The translations under genes were made by a program, and so were the position numbers. 64,000 bases of DNA from Monomorium pharaonis. Taxonomy: Eukaryota > Arthropoda > Insecta > Hymenoptera > Formicidae. Location of the stretch: the NCBI RefSeq assembly GCF_013373865.1, contig NC_050471.1:13210983-13274982 (forward strand), given 5' to 3'. The notes under the pieces are model-generated. The model made no database searches and was not told the origin of the DNA. It saw only the letters and a program-made list of their open reading frames with translations. Positions 33,721 through 46,080 of this stretch are shown piece after piece (position 1 is the stretch's first letter; every line of letters begins with the position of its first letter).

Positions 33721-34597
33721 ATTTTACATCTCCAGACACAACTTACAATTTTTGCCTAAATATATTTTTTATTCTTCTTTACCTTGCAAAGACAAAAAGG
33801 ATAACAGAGTTAAATGAGACATCTTGTATATGTCCGTATACATGATAGTATAGTTTAAATATTAAACAGTTCATAAGTGCGTTTTAATTTTACTTGTTTT
33901 TTTTAACAAACTACGGTACATTATATTATATTACAATAGTTATAATTTTAATAATCTTATTATTTGTTAAATTAAAAACATTAATGGTGATATAATTTTT
34001 TTTGTTTCAGGAACCCGAAGATAGTACAAGAACTTTAGTTTAGGAAGATCTTCTGTTAAATTATTATTATTATTGTAAATTAATATTATATAATAATATT
34101 ATATTATATAATAATAATGATAGTTATTTGTGTTTAAATTATTGTGTTATTTATTATTACTATTAATATAAAATATTATATATTATAACATTAAATAAAT
34201 TAATTATTATATAAATTTAATAATTGTATATATTAATATTATTTAAATAGTCTTATGCATATATTAGAATATAATATTGTATTAATAATATGTGTTTAAA
34301 AATAAATATTTAAAGAATTATATTTATGATTAATGTTGATGATGATAATGTTGATGATAATAATGATGATAATGATGATGTTGACGATGATGATGATAAT
34401 GATGATGATGATTATTATTTAAACTAGCATTTAAATTAAATATAAATATATTGTTTTAAATAATAATAATAATAATAGCAATAATATATCGTATATTAAC
34501 GATATATTAAAGTTTAAAAAGTAAAATATAAAAATTGTATTTTAACAACTGAATTATATTTATTTTTTAATTATTGTATGTCTATATTTTTGTAAAA
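33721..34597. other. AT-rich region before the Helitron coding part
   Basis: A TTTTTTTTGTTTCAG motif at about 34010 could be a splice acceptor of a 5' leader. A GAT/AAT trinucleotide array occupies 34326-34420. The Helitron 5' terminus (TC...) should lie here but I cannot place it. Confidence 0.4.
34326..34420. repeat. GATGAT/AAT microsatellite
   Basis: GATGATAAT and TGATGATGA words repeated for about 95 bp. Confidence 0.85.
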
Positions 34598-35788
34598 TGT
34601 CAAAACGTAAAGTAGAGCGTACCTTAGAAGAGAAAGAGGAGTTTCAGCAACGACGTTGTGAAAAACATGCGGAGCATCAACGTCGTCGTCGTTAGAATAT
34701 GTCAAAAATAAATAATTGTAGAAATCATGTTTGTATCGCTGGTACAATACATAATAATCGTATAATAGAGTTGAATGATGAAGTTGGAGAAAATTCCTCA
34801 GATGTTACCTTAGCACACAAACGAGTTATTTGTACTTCCGATACAATACATGATAATCATGTTATAAAATTGAATGAAGAAATAATTGGCGAAAATTCTA
34901 CAAATATTATACCATTAGATCGACCACTTGCAGAATATCAATTCCATTATCGATCACGACAAAAACAACAGTCTCGTTTAAATATTAATAGTGCAACATT
35001 AATTAATGAGATAGTTGAATATTATATTGGTCCTATGGACGTGTCTTGTGTTCATTGTAACGCAAAACATTTTGCATCTGAAAAAATATTTAACAAAGGA
35101 AATTTATTTCATGATTGTTGTAATCATGGTGCGGTGTATTTAGAACCTTTGTCTCAATTTCCACAATTCTTCGTTGTTTGTTTGACAACAGTCATGAAAA
35201 ATCAAATAATTTTTTCCAACATATTCGTAGTTACAGCAGTTCATTTTCATTCGCGTCATTTAACGCTAATTTGATTAATTTTGGAAATAGGAGACCTGGT
35301 CTATATTGTTTCAAAATACATGGCCAAATTTATTATTAAATTAATACAGTATTGTATGCTGATCAAAATGAAAATCCTACTTACGGTCAACTTTTTATTA
35401 TAGATTCTAATGAAGCAATAAATTATTGTCTTAATGAAAATTCAAATTTAGATTTTGAAATCATACAAAATCTTGAATATATAATGCGAAAATTGAATAT
35501 ATTTGCTCACTCTTATCAAATGATGAGTGAAGAATTAGAAAATCAACAACAATTAGTAATAGAATCTGGAGAATCGTTGCCAGAATTACAATTATTATTT
35601 ATGTTAAAACTAGGTATGGATCGACGCCGATATAATGCTCAAAGAATTAATGAAGTTGCTGCTGTACAATTGCTGATGGAGAAATTCCAGAATCATACGT
35701 AACAGTACGCAATAGAAATACCAAAACTGCAAAATATTAGTAGTATGGATCCAAACATTAAACCATAAATATATCTATTCCCACAAAA

Positions 35789-36500
35789 CATAAAAATATA
35801 CTCAGTACATACATTGTACATACATTTATGTATATTACATATTCCAGGTATATACTTTCTTCATGTAATTTATATACATTGGATGTGAAAAGTATGTGCA
35901 AATGAAACCGGGTTAATGTACATAAAAGATCCATAGTATATACATATGTATATAATATGTATATTGTATGTATGTATATTCTGTATATACATTTTTATAT
36001 GTAATATGTATATATTATGTATATACATAAAAATATACTCAGTACATACATTGTACATACATTTATGTATATTACATAATCCAGGTATATACTTTCTTAA
36101 TGTAATGTATATACATTGAATGTGAAATGTATGTGCAAATAAAACCGGATGTGTATCTAAATATACCCCACAAAACAATTTGATATACAATGTATATATT
36201 ATGTATATACATTTATGTGTGTTGTATATACTATGGTTCTGTATTACACCGTACATCCATTGCATATGAAATGTTACAAGGAAAATATCCATTGCAGATC
36301 GGAAGTATATACACATGTATATGATTCGTATATTACATGTATATACATAATGTATGTCCATTTATCATTCATTTTATATACATAACATGAACATAGAATG
36401 TACATAATACATGCATAATATTATACATATGTCCATAGTATATATACATAAGATGTACATAGAATATACATGATACAAATTTGTGGAGATTGTGTGTTGG
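35789..36500. repeat. Tandem 237-bp duplication of TATACA-rich DNA inside the Helitron
   Basis: CATAAAAATATACTCAGTAC through GTGCAAAT.AAACCGG recurs at a spacing of 237 bp (35789 and 36026). The following 400 bp keep the same ATGTATATACAT vocabulary. The Helitron frame is lost here. Confidence 0.75.
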
Positions 36501-36712
36501 TACGGTACCGTACTCGAGGCACGGTAGCTAATAAAAATGAGATTCGAGATCTGATTGCGGAATTGCAAGTAACCTCCTTATATATGCAAGAGAGAATCAC
36601 TTGACTCCGGAGAAAGGGCTAAGTTGCACCGTCTAGCGGTGATTGCGAGAATTACTCCTTACACGTGAGCGTACAAGTTCATGTTATAAAGGAAAAATAT
36701 CTTGCATATGAA

Positions 36713-37436
36713 ATGTATATACATTTAACATTGTGCGCTGTATATACATACTAAATACATTAATGGATATGCACTTTATATACCATAATGTATATTCGAA
36801 TCATGTATGTGAGATGTATATACATTTAACATTGTACGCTGTATATACATATCAAATACATTAATGGATATACACTTTATATACCATAATGTATATTCGA
36901 ATCATGTATGTGAGATGTATATACATTTAACATTGTATGCTGTACATACATATCAAATACATTAATAGATATACACTTTATATACCATAATGTATATTCG
37001 AATCATGTATGTGAGATGTATATACATTTAACATTGTACGCTGTATATACATATCAAATACATTAATGGATATGCACTTTATATACCATAATGTATATTC
37101 GAATCATGTATGTAAGATGTATATACATTTAACATTGTGCGCTGTACATACATATCAAATACATTAATGGATATACACTTTATATACTATAATGTATATT
37201 CGAATCATGTATGTGAAATGTATATACATTTAACATTGTGCGCTGTATATACATATCAAATACATTAATGGATATACACTTTATATACTATAATGTATAT
37301 TCGAATCATGTATGTGAGATGTATATACATTTAACATTGTGCGCTGTATATACATATCAAATACATTAATGGATATACACTTTATATACCATAATGTATA
37401 TTCGAATCATGTATGTGAGATGTATATACGTTTAAC
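36713..37436. repeat. 101-bp satellite, about seven units
   Basis: The marker ACATTTAAC occurs at 36721, 36822, 36923, 37024, 37125, 37226 and 37327, and again, changed to ACGTTTAAC, at 37428. The period is constantly 101 bp. Units share TTCGAATCATGTATGTGAGA and differ by only a few bases. Confidence 0.95.
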
Positions 37437-37821
37437 ATACAAGATATTTTTTTCACAATATGGAAAAAAATGCATATACATAGAATATCCGATGTTATAT
37501 GGGTTGTTTTATCCATATAATACTCAAGAATGGCATCGTCATTTAACAAAATGAAATAATAATAAACGAATAACTCGGGGACAGTATATTAAATATCGCA
37601 TGGCTATTCGTGATGAATTTAATGTTTTTTTATTAGGACGTCGTCTATTTCAACAGTAGCTTGTAGATAGTCATGTAAAAATTGAAAAGGATAGAACAGA
37701 TTATTGCAAAGCTCATCAAAAGGAATTGCGCACTGAAACATATCAAGGATTAAGAGATTATATGCAAACTATGGCGAATAATTTAAATGGACGTATTGGG
37801 AAAATGGTTATACTTTTATCC

Positions 37822-38220
37822 ACTCGTGGATAAAAGTCGGTGGCACTGTGCTGAGAGCAAAGTGGAGCGAGAGCAAAGAGCGGCAAATAAAGCACGAGAC
37901 AGATAATCGTGCCATTTAAACAGCGGTGCTCATCCCGCCCTCCTCCGAATGCCAGGTAGCGCGCGAACGCCGCGCCAAGGGGGATAAACCTTTCATTCGC
38001 CTCGTAATCCGACTCGAGCGCGAATTACGACCGTGTCGTTTCGTAAGTCGAGTGGATGGTAGTACGCCATTTTATGAGGAATAAAAGAAAACCCTAATGT
38101 ACCAATAATTAGACATTCCACGTACGCGGTGTGAAGCCGAAATTCGAATATCGCATTGCGTTAATTTGCGATTAATCAATTTTCCAGGTTTTCTTTTCAA
38201 TTATAATTACAATAATAACT
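37822..38220. mobile_element. GC-rich insertion in the Helitron
   Basis: The Helitron reading stops after KMVILLST and resumes at GSPRNMLQN near 38225. The intervening 400 bp are much richer in GC, carry no Helitron coding sequence and begin beside a TTTTATCCA/TGGATAAAA palindrome. Its class is unknown. Confidence 0.5.
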
Positions 38221-39212
38221 TTATTGGATCACCACGAAATATGTTACAAAATTATCAATGGCAATTGTTGATTTTGGAAAACCAGATCTTTTTATTACAA
38301 TGACTTGCAATCCAAAATGGCGTGAAATCGAAGAAAATCTTTTGCATGGTCAACAAGTTTTAGATAGACCTGACATTTGTGCACGTGTATTTAACATTAA
38401 AAAAGATTATTTAATTGATTTGATTGTAAAACAAAAATTTTTTTGTGAAATAGCAGCTTTTGTATATGTCATTGAATTTTAAAAACGCGGTTTGCTACAT
38501 GTCCACATGTTGATTACTTTAAAACACAATTTCAAAATAACAATTCCACAGATTGTTGACAAATATATCTTTGCTGAAATTCCTGATCCTTATGAAAATG
38601 TACTTTACATGACATAGTTATGAGACACGTAATTCATAGACCTTGTGGCGATTGGTGTTTGATAGATGGAAAATGTTCGAAACATTATCCAAAATCCTAT
38701 TGCGAAGAAACCAGAATGGATGAAGATGCTTATCCCTATTATCGTCGACGAAACAACGGTAGAAGTTTTGAACGCCCTGGTGGATATATAGTTGATAATC
38801 GTTATGTAGTTCCATATTGCCCTATCTTATCGATTATATTTAATTGTCATATTAATGTTGAAGTTGTTTCAAGTATCAAATCGGTTAAATATCTGTATAA
38901 ATATATTTATAAAGGACATAATACTGCTGCTATTACAATTAAACCAGTAACAGAAAATATAATTATAGATCATGATGAAATACGTGATTTTATAGAAGCT
39001 CGTTATGTTGGACCTGTAGAAGCGAGCTGGCGTATTCTTGAAAAAAAATTACAAGATAAAAGTCATACTATAATGCGTTTACTTGTCCATCTTCTTAATG
39101 AACAAAATATTATAATTGAAAATGGATTCGATGAAGATACAATAACTTCTGCTTTAGATTAAGCTACTATGTTAATAGATTATTTTGCATTGAATTCTCG
39201 TGATGAAGAAAC

Positions 39213-40123
39213 TGTAACGAACCCGTCCACCGGCTTCCATCGTCCGCGCACGGCCCGACCGAACACCGCTATATGGGCACCGGCCCGTCATAAAGAGCTA
39301 CACGTCGTTGAGATGAAAAGCATCTCCGACGATCCGCGCACCCTTCCCGCTGCTCGCTCGATCAGCGGAGGGGATCGAGTGCGGAGGGACCCGAGCGTTC
39401 TCGGAACCTTACGAACCTCCACCCGGACGGGTATAAAAGGCCGTCCCGGTGGAGGAATAAGTCACTTCTCGACCGACCGTATTCCGGCAATCTTTTCCGC
39501 CCGATACGACGAGAAGCCCTGCGATCAAGAGACAGAGTGGAGAGTCTCCGCTTTCGTCAAGTGCTCTTGGCCACTCATCTCCTTATCCTGAGCTCATCAG
39601 TTGAGAGTAGAGTGTTCTCCGCCTTCGCCGAGGCAGTCTCGGCCGCAGCTCACACTATCCCAGCACACGGCCCGGATACACGAGATCGAGAGTTCTCCGT
39701 CTCTTCCGAGCATTCTCGGGACCGATGCCGTTCCTAAACACCCGTCTATCCAGCATCACCGACGCGAGACGGGAAATCTTACACCGCGCGGACCAGCGAT
39801 CACCCAAACACCGCGTGAACACGGCTTAGTGCCCACCGCGTCGCGCGCTCCCGCACCCAAGAACTCAAGCTCGGCACAGCGGGATACCACCCGACCTCGC
39901 GCCGCGTACCCCGCCGGCTTCATCGAACGCCGCACGCGGGACAACGAAAACAGCTGACGCCGAAACGTCACGCAATCCTGTACATAGTATTGTAAATACA
40001 CCTGTATATATTAGAATATAATTGTAATAGTCAAAGATACCACCGGTTACGATTCATTGCCTCAGGACTCTTCCTATCCTAGATCCCGGCGAGCTACGTC
40101 CGTGGAGGAAAACGGTCGTTACA
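39213..40123 (+). mobile_element. Solo LTR, TGTAACGA...TCGTTACA, inside the Helitron
   Basis: 911 bp of GC-rich DNA from TGTAACGAACCC to GGTCGTTACA interrupts the Helitron frame between LNSRDEET and KQYLYIEI. It contains a TATA-like GGGTATAAAAGG (about 39430). The same family appears on the minus strand at 54737-57665 and as a fragment at 4681. The flanking AAAC/AAAG is only an imperfect 4-bp duplication. Confidence 0.8.
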
Positions 40124-42211
40124 AAAGAAAACAATATTTGTATATTGAAATTCCATGCCATTATACTTTTAAAAAAGAAAATATTAACAATAGAAATGTA
40201 TCGCGTTGGAGCAAACGCAAGAGTCATTATAATTGTACAGAACGAATGTATTCCATTAGTCTAACACAAACTGAATTATATCATTTACGACTATTATTAC
40301 TCATCGTAAAGGAAGCTACGAGTTTTGAGAATTTAAGAACTGTACATGGAGAAATTTGTCAATCGTTTTCAGCAGCATGTTTGGCTTTAGGTTTGATTGA
40401 AGATGATGATGAATGGAAATGAAGCTGTTGGATGGATGATGCCAAGACAACTTCGTAGATTATTTGTACGTATATTATTACATTGTCAACCGTTGCATCT
40501 CGAAGAGCTTTGGGAAAGTTTTAAAGTAGCAATGTCTGAAGATTATATTCGACATTTTGGAATGATACAAGGACAAAAGAAAGCATATGCGCAAATCAAT
40601 GCCATGCTGTGTGCTGAAGGCAAAAGTCTTGCTGATTTTCTACAAATGGAACAATTGCAAGAAAATAACGAAGAAGATGATTTTATGACACTTGAACAAG
40701 TTATGGAAATTGGTACCAGACAATATAATCAATTAAATAAAAAGCAAAAAGAAATAATAGATTTAATATTAAACAAATTAGACAATAATAGTCATAACAA
40801 TAATTGTTTTTATATTGATGGTCCAGGTGGTTCAGGTAAAACGTTTATATACACAACTATTTATTATTTAGCCAAAATTCAAAATAAACATGTATGTACG
40901 ATAGCTTTTACGGGCATTGCAGCGACGTTACTGCCTGCAGGAAAAACAGTTCATAAGAATTTGGATTGTTAGTTCCATTATTTGCGGATTCATCATCCAG
41001 CATTAAAATACAATCAAAAGAAGCTCAATATTTAAAAGAAACAAATATTTATATTTGAGATGAAGCGCCAATGGCACCCAGATATGCTTTAAAGATTATA
41101 GATCGAACGTTGCGTGACATTATGAATAACGACTTACCTTTTGAAGGAAAAATTATCGTACTGGGTAGTGATTTCAGGCAACTTCTTTCTATTAAGATAC
41201 ATAGTATCCGATGTGAAATCGTGAATCTTTCTATAAAGTTTAGTTATACTTGGAAAAATTTTGTAAGTTTTTCTTTAACGGAAAATATGCAAGTTCTTCC
41301 AAAGGAAACTGATTTTGCAAAGTTTTTATTAGATATGGGAGATGGCTTATTAAATGATTCAAATGATAATATACAACTTCCAGATTGTTGTATTGCAACC
41401 ATTAATGCTGATATTGTAGAGGATATATATGGTGATCTAATACAAAATAAAGAATTTAATAAAATGGCTAAGTGCGCGATACTTTCTGCAAGAAATATTA
41501 AATGCTGCTGATGTAGATGAAATTAATAAACGAGTTGTCGAATTATTAGATATATCTGAAGAACGAATTTATACAAGTATAGATAGTACTGAAAATTGTG
41601 GTGATAACGGTGACATTGGAAAAGATTTATTACCAGAATATTTAAATACTTTGTCTCCGTCATCTCTTCCTCCTTACGAATTGCGTTTAAGACCGAATTG
41701 TGTCATTATTTTGATTAGAAATCTTAGTAATCAATGAAGGTCTTTGCAACGTCACTAGATTAATGATTATAGAACTTGCAGATCATTTATTAAAATGCAA
41801 AATCTTAACAGGTGATAAAGTAGGATATCGTTTTCTTAAATCGTATAACGTTGTATTGCGAAAATGTCTATCCTTTTACTTTTAAAAGAAGACAGTTTCC
41901 GATAAAATTAGCTTCTGCTATGACAATTAATAAATCACAGGGTCAGACATTTTATAGAGTAGGAATAGATCTTCGCAAAGAAGTTTTTAATCATGGACAA
42001 CTTTATGTTACTTTTTCACGAGTTAGATCTTGGGAAGCATTAAAAGTTTATCTTGGTAGTCAGAAAAATAATAAACAAGTTAAAAACTATGTATATAAAG
42101 AAATATATGTGTAATTTCTCTTTCTTTAAATTTTTACACATTTATTATAGTCTTTGATATAATTATTATATGTGCGTATATCATTAAAAATGTAGTGTAA
42201 GAGAATAAATG

Positions 42212-42245
42212 GCGCGCGCGAAGCGCGCGCTTTGTATTGTTCTAG
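42212..42245 (+). other. Helitron 3' terminus: hairpin plus CTAG
   Basis: GCGCGCGC, loop GAA, GCGCGCGC is followed 11 bp later by CTAG (42242-42245), then T. A GC-rich hairpin about 11 bp before CTRR, with insertion before T, is the diagnostic end of Helitrons. Confidence 0.85.
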
Positions 42246-42247
42246 TT

Positions 42248-42379
42248 ATGCATAAGATCCAAGATGCATATACAGTGTCAGAAACGAAAATCGCTCCAAG
42301 TCCATACGATGACAAAAAATACCTCATAACCGATTCGGTTGAAACGTTACCGTGGGGACATTATCGAATACCGTTATAA
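42248..42379 (+). pseudogene. C-terminal end of a Polinton-type DNA polymerase B
   Basis: Immediately after the Helitron end, a 43-codon frame runs to TAA at 42377-42379 and includes KIAPSPYDDKKYLI and ETLPWGHY. These match my memory of the C-terminal tail of protein-primed family-B polymerases of Polinton/Maverick elements. The polymerase core is absent, as expected if the Helitron inserted in the gene and the rest has been lost. The convergent integrase remnant 200 bp downstream supports the assignment. This is a short fragment, so confidence is moderate. Confidence 0.5.
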
Positions 42380-42589
42380 TATATTTATATTTATATTTCA
42401 TGAGTATTTTACATTATTTTTAAAATATATTAAAATAAGAATGTATTACGGATGATGGAAGAATAATAATAAACCTCACATAATATAAAATTAATATAAA
42501 ATGTATTTAATATAAAACATATTTTATCTTTATATGGTTACGTAGTACTTTTATGTGAATATAATAAAATCAATTTTATATAGAATAAA

Positions 42590-43440
42590 TAACAGTGTCT
42601 TTATGTGTCTTTATGTATCCATAAATTGTATGTTCGATCAAATCCCAACCACTTGACATAAACTTCATCTCCTTTTCTGCGTAATATTTTTTCAACAAGA
42701 TACACATCATGATTGGCAACATGTTGCAGGTCATATTCGTAGAATGCTTCAGCAATAGATTTTCCACAGGAATCTTCCAGTAGATATGTCACAGGATTGG
42801 TACGCTGTATTTTAATAATTTTAGATATCTCCGTAGTCCAATTTGGTGTATAGACCTTCTCAAAAACAGTTTTGAATTTTCTGACGCGTACCGAATCACC
42901 TACTTTAAATCACGCGGGTGCCGCAATTTTTACGTGACTATACACTGTGGTTAAGAGTTTTTTTTTAGAGATTGCATGCTTAACATTAATGGGTCGCATG
43001 CCGATAGTTCAATGCTTTCGTGCGCTGTACTCTGACACGAGACGTGGTAGCAGAACGATCTATTTATCATTTCCATTGAGTGTAAATTGTTTCCACATAA
43101 CGTTCTTTAATGTGCGGTTAAAACGTTTGACAATTGATGCTTTCATTATAGAATACGTAGAATAATGATTGATATTATGTTTTTTTAATAGTTTCTGCAC
43201 GTTTGCGTTATAAAATACCTTTCCTTCGTCTGTTTGCAAATTTTTCGGACATTTTCCATCTTTCCGAATTATCTTTGCAATCGCAATAGCAACTTCGCTA
43301 CCACTCTCCCAGCGAGAAACGATAATGAATTCGACATCAATTCGACGTCGAATCGACATCGAAATGATGATTTCGATGTCGAATCAATGTCGATTCGATG
43401 TACTATTTCTCACTGGGCTTGGTCTTGAGCGGAACGGCCG
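42590..43440 (-). pseudogene. Polinton-type integrase with chromodomain, decayed
   Basis: On the minus strand the parts appear in the family order. First comes a retroviral-type integrase core with NLQTDEGKVFYN (second catalytic Asp) and KASIVKRFNRTLKN (Glu region). A chromodomain-like C-terminus with VYLVEKILRRKGDEVYVKW and GFDRTYNLW follows at 42601-42792. The N-terminal zinc region and first Asp are not seen. A 110-bp MITE (43308-43417) interrupts the core just before SGSEVAIAIAKII. Frameshifts separate the core from the chromodomain. The tail-to-tail arrangement with the polymerase end at 42248 matches Polinton organisation. Confidence 0.75.
43308..43417. mobile_element. 110-bp palindromic element, CCCAGYGAGAAA ends, 2-bp duplication
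   Basis: CCCAGCGAGAAA at the left and TTTCTCACTGGG at the right. The whole interior is self-complementary through ATTCGACATC/GATGTCGAAT words. CT lies directly outside both ends (43306-43307, 43418-43419). It interrupts the Polinton integrase. Confidence 0.75.
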
Positions 43441-43539
43441 ATGCATGTTTGCTGAACACGTCGATAACAGTGAATATGTAGTTATAACCTCAATTAAATC
43501 GCGTGTAAGGACGCATCTCAACCACATCCGCCTGCTATA

Positions 43540-43720
43540 GGTCATCGTATCCATGAACTATGACATAGTTGGTTCTCAACAAAATATGCACCGTACTTTT
43601 GTGCACTTCTGTCCAGGGTACACTTACTTACGGAATGAGTGTGGGAGAGAGGGGCCGAAGGCTCCACTTGTACCCCCCCCGTGTGTGTGTGTGTGTGTGT
43701 GGCCACGATTACGGTGTAGA
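43540..43720. repeat. Repeat fragment with GT microsatellite
   Basis: GGCCGAAGGCTCCACTTGTA, CCCCCCC and (GT)n recall the interior of the foldback at 26.6-27.85 kb (GGTTGAAGGCTCCTTCACTT, CCCCC, (GT)n). No gene is supported. Confidence 0.5.
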
Positions 43721-44236
43721 AATGTACGGTGTACATTATTTTGTGTTTATTTGAAATGTGTCCATTTGCACTGTATCCGAGTAAAGGCCACTCGAGAATT
43801 CTCCCGTGTTCGAGAGATTAGATTCCGAGCAATCGCCTATTCGTCGCGCGCGTGAATTGTGGTCGCCGCTCGACCGAGCGTTAAGAGCCTGTAATTATTT
43901 GAGTCGTTAAATATACTTGTTATTCCTGTTTGTTTAATTAATATTGTTAAATACGACTAAAATGTAGTTTTTATAACAATACAAAAAACATTCACGACTA
44001 ATAACCATGTTATAACTTCTAAACAGTATATAAAGAAGCAGTTTAAACGGTTATTCCCAAACATTGAACACAAAGTATGTACAAAATATCGTGAATCCCA
44101 TGACTCCACATGGGACTCTAGTCCATAATCACCTTCTCTCCCCTATTGTTAAATACTTTTGTAAAAAAATCAATTTTAAGTTTTTCTTAATATTTATAAA
44201 TAAAAAGTGATTTGTTAAATTGTAACATTTTATTAC
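43721..44236. other. Spacer
   Basis: No gene recognised. Possible intron sequence of the exon at 44237-44617. Confidence 0.4.
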
Positions 44237-44617
44237 CTGTAGGGATAGTTAATTGCAAGTTGCAGCTTGATTCTTGTCTTATACTGCTTACTGATTTTGG
44301 CGAAATCAATTAGATATTCATTCAATTTGTTTTCAATGTGCTGAACATCAAGATATTCGAAAGGACCATCTAACCAAATTTTGCGATCTCTTTGCCACTG
44401 ATAGCCTCGATAAATGAGAATGTAAAACGGTAAAATGAGTTCTTTCAATTCCTTGATACGGGGATACAAAGTTAATGGAAATTGAAACAACGTTTCTTCA
44501 GCATTAATCCATTTCGCTTTCTGCTCCATACGTTCCAATTGTCGTACCATTTTTCGCATATCCTCTATATATTCTTTTATACGCTTGGCGTCATCCATAG
44601 CGTTCATTATAATTAAT
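44237..44617 (-). CDS. Isolated internal exon resembling dynein heavy chain (linker/N2 region)
   Basis: A 381-bp minus-strand segment starts after TTAATTTACAG and ends at CTACAG/GTAATA. It is open throughout (one leading base, 126 codons, two trailing bases), so both junctions are consistent as a phase 2-2 exon. The product has INAEETLFQFPLTLYPRI, YQWQRDRKIWLDGPFEYL and HIENKLNEYLIDFAKISKQY. The W.(D/N)GPF..L...(V/I)E.....Y....KI.K.. pattern is that of the N-terminal tail/linker region of axonemal dynein heavy chains, which power ciliary and sperm-tail sliding. No neighbouring exon is recognised within 20 kb on either side, so introns would be long and full of transposons, or the exon is a displaced duplicate. 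The lack of any break argues for a real exon. Confidence 0.6.
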
Positions 44618-44770
44618 CTGTAAATTAATAATGAACAAATATTATTACACAAGTACATTCATTTTATTACATACATAAATATCTTTTTATAAAAAAGATA
44701 AAATTACAAAATAAAATTAACTTTATAAAATTCTCAATTATCAAGAAAGTTGAGCAAGTTAGTGAAGGAT

Positions 44771-44979
44771 CCCTGTCAAGCTAGCCCTCCCCCCCATGTA
44801 AAAATAAAAAATCAATAACGCAAAATTATGAACTATTTATTAGCTCTTACATGCCACAAATAAAAATTTTTGAGCTTATTATTCTGAGTAGGAATTTAAC
44901 ATTTTTTGTGGGAGGGGGGCTGAGTCGATGTTGGTTTTTTTTTTATTTTTGCATGGTGGGAGAGCCAGCTCGACAGGGG
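44771..44979. mobile_element. Palindromic MITE, CCCTGTC ends
   Basis: CCCTGTCAAGCTAGCCCTCC at the left is mirrored by GGGAGAGCCAGCTCGACAGG at the right. Both are followed inward by CATG and an AAAAATAAAAA run. Confidence 0.6.
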
Positions 44980-45272
44980 TATAACGCGTTACAATTTTTA
45001 CAGCACATATTTTGTAGACAATATTATTCCTTAGATTTATGTCGATTATATTCTGCACGTCAATAAACATGTTTAATTTGTTGAGGCAACGAAAACCAAC
45101 CATGAACAAATTTTTATTAACAAAAAAGAAGGCGGTTTCAGATATTTGCTTAATATAAGGTAGTACGAAATATTTTTTCTTTATGTGTTGACTTTTAGTT
45201 GTACCCTGATTAGTTTAGGAGTCTGTGAGTTTTACTTGATTATTGAAATGTTTCTTAAGTCTGTTATTAATT
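44980..45272. other. Spacer
   Basis: No gene recognised. It may include the untranslated 3' part of the Penelope-like element on the minus strand. Confidence 0.4.
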
Positions 45273-45790
45273 TCATGAAAAATAAGATCCAATGGATAAC
45301 CGTTGTCTAGTAATATAATGATGCAAATTTCGTGGTTTTTTTTGACAAAAAGATGGATCCGACAACAAAACTGCTCTATCTATTAAGCTATAGATCGTTC
45401 CTATTTTGTGGCAGTAAGGATGATGCGAGAAAAACGACAATCTTCCTAAAAACGTATCTTTATGGAACCAATTAATTATAATCTTGTTGTCCTCCACTCT
45501 CAACAAAAGATTTAAAAAACTGAGACAAGGATCTTTTTCAAGTTCTAAAGTGAACTGAAGTCTACAATAGAAGCTGTTAAACATGTTGACAATTTCAGTG
45601 GTTTGTGTCAGCGGTACAGATAATCGAATATCATCTACATATCGATAATAAATCGGAATTTCAATTTTTAATGCTTTTAACCTGCTTTTGTCCTGCAACA
45701 TTAAATCATAATAAGTGACAGAAATAAGGCCATCGGAGTTCCAAATGTTTGCTTATATATTTTATTATTAAACGTAAAAAAGGTCGAAAG
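45273..45790 (-). pseudogene. Penelope-like reverse transcriptase fragment
   Basis: On the minus strand, YKQTFGTPMA (the finger/palm motif that usually reads GTPMGSPLSP) is followed after a frame break by PIYYRYVDDIRLSVP with the catalytic YVDD. Then come DPCLSFLNLLLRVEDNKI and NWFHKDTFLGRLSFFSHHP, the thumb region typical of Penelope-like elements (compare NWFNKPTFCGRYVNFYSSHP at 50.5 kb). No GIY-YIG domain follows before 45273. It is a different, diverged family from the plus-strand copy. Confidence 0.8.
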
Positions 45791-46080
45791 AATGAAATTA
45801 ATGTATAGAATTGTCTAACGGAATGGGGATAGTAGCATGCTTTTACGACGTTTATTCGGTAAATATACTTCGCTGAACTAAGTTTTGAAACATTTAGATG
45901 TAAGTTTTCCTGATTTTGAAGCTTGGATGTAAATATTAACTGGAGTAAATATGAAAGAGTTTCTTTTAAAATTATGTACAGTGGTGAAAGCGTCTGCTTG
46001 CCGAAATAATCGGCATTATAGTTTAACTATGTCGCAGAAGATATTAATTGAACCGTTGCTTCAACTATTTTTGCACCTAA

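Larger units (their letters stand above)
34598..42245 (+). pseudogene. Helitron RepHel gene, decayed, with its 3' terminus
   Basis: A rolling-circle transposon protein can be followed in order through many breaks: the N-terminus (34598, MSKRKVERTLEE); a CxxC region (MDVSCVHCNAKHF); the Helitron_like_N section (MGMD-type MLKLGMDRRRYN at about 35600; HLTK and RRLFQQ at 37.5-37.66 kb; PDLFITMTCNPKW at 38.28 kb); the HUH nickase motif (LHVHM, about 38500); the tyrosine pair (KYLYKYIYKGH, about 38890); and then a PIF1-type helicase with Walker A GPGGSGKT (about 40820), DEAPM (about 41060) and a C-terminal MTINKSQGQT. The stop is at 42112-42114. It is broken by in-frame stops (for example at the Gln codon before KRGLLHVHM and the Trp before DEAPM), frameshifts, a satellite (35.78-37.44 kb), a GC-rich insertion (37.82-38.22 kb) and a solo LTR. 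Confidence 0.9.

Noticed and set aside
35870..36568. Minus-strand frames rich in Ile, Tyr, Cys and His
   Set aside because: Translations of TATACAT-type tandem repeats inside the Helitron.
42601..42792. Chromodomain as an independent host gene
   Set aside because: Follows the integrase core in the order expected for a Polinton integrase C-terminus, on the same strand.
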